Assembly: GCA_946886475.1 (NCBI GenBank)
Contig: CAMPIQ010000072.1
Span: 1 to 17,616 of the forward strand
Length of the DNA: 17,616 nucleotides
DNA from: an uncultured Chitinophagales bacterium
GTDB taxonomy: Bacteria > Bacteroidota > Bacteroidia > Chitinophagales > Chitinophagaceae
Direction of reading: 5' to 3'
Made by a program: the position numbers and the translations under genes. The notes below the pieces were generated by a model. It ran no database searches. It saw only the letters and a list, made by a program, of their open reading frames with translations, and was not told where the DNA came from. Shown one piece after another: positions 15,712-17,616 of this stretch (the stretch's first letter is position 1; each line of letters begins with the position of its first letter).

Positions 15712-16407
15712 ATGAAGTGGTTATTGATCATTCCTGTGTTTGCAATGTTGGGTATGCCGGTATTTGGCCAGGATGCCGTGGAACTGGTAAATAAAGTAAA
15801 AGCAAAGCTGGAAAAGGTAAACGATTATCAGGCTAAGGCCAGAATGAAGATGGATGTTTCTTTTATTGATGCACCCCCCTCAAAAATTGTGGTTTATTAC
15901 AAACGTCCCGATAAATTCAAAGTAAAGAAAGATGGTGGCATCTCCATCCTGCCTAAAGGCGGCATCAGCATCAATCCCGGCAGCCTGCTTGCCGGTTCAT
16001 CTTACGATGTGATAGACAAAAATGACAGTATCCTGAATGGAGTAAGCACCAGGGTGGTAAAATTATTGCCTGCAGATGAAAACGGCGAAGTTGTTTTAAC
16101 CACTTTATATATTGATGAAAGAAACCTGGTTGTGAAAAAAGCGGTGGTCAATACAAGAGAAAGCGGTACCTATGAAATTGAAATGAGTTATGGTAAGTAC
16201 ATGGATTGGGGATTGCCGGATAAGGTGATCTTTTCCTTTAATACCAAAGATTATAAGCTGCCTAAGGGCATCACCTTTGAATATGAAAAAGGCGGTGCGA
16301 GGAAAGAGGAGACCCTTAAAAATAAAAAAGGAAAGGTAGAGATCCTTTATTCCTCTTATGTTATTAATAAAGGAATAGACAACAAGATATTTGAAAAATC
16401 TGATTAA
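15712..16407 (+). CDS. LolA-like periplasmic protein
   Basis: 231 residues with a signal peptide (1-19, cleavage near VFG-QDA). The body fits the LolA/LolB-like fold: a helix (AVELVNKVKAKLEKVNDYQ), then antiparallel strands ARMKMDVSF, KIVVYYKRPDKFKVK, and later VVLTTLYIDERNLVVKKAV. Proteins of this group shelter lipoprotein acyl chains or other lipids in the periplasm; Bacteroidota have several divergent copies beside ABC exporters. Here it starts eight bases behind the permease, so it may hand a lipid or lipoprotein cargo to or from that transporter; this is inference. It is the last gene of the operon. Its stop overlaps the stop of the convergent pdxA by four bases, leaving no room for a separate terminator. 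Confidence 0.75.
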   Translation: MKWLLIIPVFAMLGMPVFGQDAVELVNKVKAKLEKVNDYQAKARMKMDVSFIDAPPSKIVVYYKRPDKFKVKKDGGISILPKGGISINPGSLLAGSSYDVIDKNDSILNGVSTRVVKLLPADENGEVVLTTLYIDERNLVVKKAVVNTRESGTYEIEMSYGKYMDWGLPDKVIFSFNTKDYKLPKGITFEYEKGGARKEETLKNKKGKVEILYSSYVINKGIDNKIFEKSD

Positions 16408-17495
16408 CGGTCCCTGTCAATGGTATCGTCTATTTTTTCATCCTCCACATTTTTCAATACTTCTGCAGTGATCTTTCTCAATGGGTTTTTATTGCGTTCT
16501 TCATAATCATTTCTTCTGTTGATGATGTCCACGCATTCAAAAACAGCAGTTGTAAAAGAAGTGGAGTCAGCTTTATTTTTTCCGGCAATGTCAAAAGCCG
16601 TTCCATGATCCGGCGAGGTTCTTACGAAAGAAAGACCTGCCGTATAATTTACGCCCTCACCAAAGGCAATGGTCTTGAATGGAATCAGTCCCTGGTCGTG
16701 GTACATGGCCAGTACGGCATCAAATTGCAGATAGTTTCTTTTGGCAAAGAAGGCATCGGCGCTGTAAGGGCCGAATACAAGCATATTTTGCTTCGCTTCT
16801 TTCAGGGCAGGTTTGATCACCTGTTCTTCTTCATTACCTATTAAACCTTCATCGCCTGCGTGCGGGTTGAGTCCAAGCACAGCGATCTTTGGTTTATCAA
16901 TTCCAAAATCTTTACGTAGGCTTTTATGCAACAGGTCAAGTTTTGAAAGAATAGCAGCTTTGGTTACCTGTTGGGCCACGCTGGCAACAGGAAGGTGTTC
17001 GGTAACCAGGGCCACTCTTATATTATCTGCATAGAGCAGCATTAAAACATCTTTTGCCCCGGCCACATCTTTTAAAAAGGGCGTATGACCGGTATAATTA
17101 AAATCAGGTGATTGCACGTTTTTCTTATGGATTGGTGCCGTAACCAGGCCTTTGATATGGCCGGCCTTTAAAGCATCTGCCGCAGCCATAAGTGAGATCA
17201 CGGCATATTTACCCCCCACATCATTCAATTGTCCCGGATTGATCACAATTTCTTCTTCCCAGCAGTTATATATATTGATCTGCCTTGGATTGACCTTTGT
17301 AAAATCCTTGATGCTCTGGTAATTAAAATGGGCATCAGGAATGGCCTTCTTATAAAAATTGATCAGTTTATTGGAAGCAAAGATCACTGGTGTGCATTGG
17401 TCAAGAATCCTGTGATCTGAAAAGGTTTTAATAATCAGTTCTGTTCCGATCCCATTTATATCCCCGCAGGTGATTCCAATTATTGGTTTATTCAT
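16404..17495 (-). CDS. pdxA: 4-hydroxythreonine-4-phosphate dehydrogenase
   Basis: 363 residues from the ATG at 17495. A TTG two codons upstream (17501) is in frame but less likely. PdxA oxidises 4-phosphooxy-threonine with NAD; the product decarboxylates to 3-amino-2-oxopropyl phosphate, which PdxJ uses to make pyridoxine 5'-phosphate. The opening GITCGDINGIGTEL and the motif GHTPFL (H137, substrate phosphate) are typical. The three metal-binding histidines are present: H167 (TEHLPV), H212 (NPHAGDEG) and H266 (MYHDQGL), at almost the same positions as in the E. coli enzyme. Length is near the usual 330 with a charged C-terminal extension of about 30 residues. The protein is a cytoplasmic dimer. 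It is unrelated to the neighbouring operon. Confidence 0.96.
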   Translation of the reverse strand: MNKPIIGITCGDINGIGTELIIKTFSDHRILDQCTPVIFASNKLINFYKKAIPDAHFNYQSIKDFTKVNPRQINIYNCWEEEIVINPGQLNDVGGKYAVISLMAAADALKAGHIKGLVTAPIHKKNVQSPDFNYTGHTPFLKDVAGAKDVLMLLYADNIRVALVTEHLPVASVAQQVTKAAILSKLDLLHKSLRKDFGIDKPKIAVLGLNPHAGDEGLIGNEEEQVIKPALKEAKQNMLVFGPYSADAFFAKRNYLQFDAVLAMYHDQGLIPFKTIAFGEGVNYTAGLSFVRTSPDHGTAFDIAGKNKADSTSFTTAVFECVDIINRRNDYEERNKNPLRKITAEVLKNVEDEKIDDTIDRDR

Positions 17496-17570
17496 GGCCA
17501 AATTTCGGTAAATAAAAGAAAACTAGTAGAGATGAATAGAACATTCTATGTATCAACGTACTAATTCAGC

Positions 17571-17578
17571 CAAATCTA
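17571..17578 (-). promoter_or_regulatory. Candidate minus-7 element of pdxA
   Basis: Read on the minus strand, TAGATTTG matches TAnnTTTG and lies about 75 bases before the pdxA ATG. The region 20 bases upstream shows no TTG, so only the minus-7 half is supported. Confidence 0.35.
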
Positions 17579-17616
17579 CTATTGGCGGGTATTTGAATTA
17601 TAAGGAAGTTTGAAGG

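Noticed and set aside
1..17616. CRISPR arrays, tRNA or rRNA genes, insertion sequences, prophage genes
   Set aside because: I looked for regularly spaced repeats, cloverleaf-type sequences, transposase motifs and phage structural genes on both strands and saw none.

Overview
The window looks like a chromosome segment of a Bacteroidota bacterium, probably of the Chitinophagaceae or a near relative (lineage inferred, no marker gene is present). The reasons are secreted proteins with C-terminal type IX secretion (T9SS) sorting modules, a TonB-dependent receptor with an N-terminal carboxypeptidase-regulatory-like domain, a 2TM-domain protein, a Bacteroidota-type winged-helix regulator, near absence of Shine-Dalgarno sequences, and promoters fitting the Bacteroidota consensus (TTTG, about 20 bases, TAnnTTTG).

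Left part (1-8250): a broken or partial reading frame enters from the left edge. Three large plus-strand genes for exported proteins follow (650-2878, 3518-5845, 6203-8164), each after a long leader of roughly 350-590 bases that is rich in C and A and poor in G. The first carries a G8-like/beta-rich N-terminus and a cysteine cluster, the second is a right-handed beta-helix protein, and the third has a conserved N-terminal Bacteroidota domain followed by Ig-like domains. The first two share a fibronectin-III-like module just before the sorting domain. Hairpin terminators follow the first and third.

Middle gap (8250-9198): I find no convincing protein gene. On the minus strand there is a promoter matching the consensus (8577-8608) and, about 210 bases on, a perfect hairpin with eight T (8361-8390). 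Together they predict a roughly 210-nt small RNA. Its ATCC-rich sequence shares exact words with the leaders of the three secreted-protein genes. A second hairpin with a T-run on the minus strand and a long inverted repeat lie further right. A near-perfect plus-strand promoter (9059-9090) then starts the next block.

Right part (9199-16407): nine closely spaced or overlapping plus-strand genes that read as one operon: TonB-dependent receptor, 2TM protein, periplasmic TPR-like protein, two tandem paralogous six-helix membrane proteins, an HTH_34-type winged-helix regulator, an ABC ATPase, its ABC-2 permease, and a LolA-like periplasmic protein. The set links an outer-membrane receptor with an inner-membrane exporter and a probable dedicated repressor or sensor module; its substrate cannot be told from sequence. 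The right end holds pdxA (4-hydroxythreonine-4-phosphate dehydrogenase, vitamin B6 synthesis) on the minus strand, convergent with the operon and overlapping its last gene by four bases.

The candidates most likely to be undescribed are the minus-strand small RNA with its leader-like repeats, the tandem 27-base leader repeat at 5863-5942, and the receptor-exporter operon.
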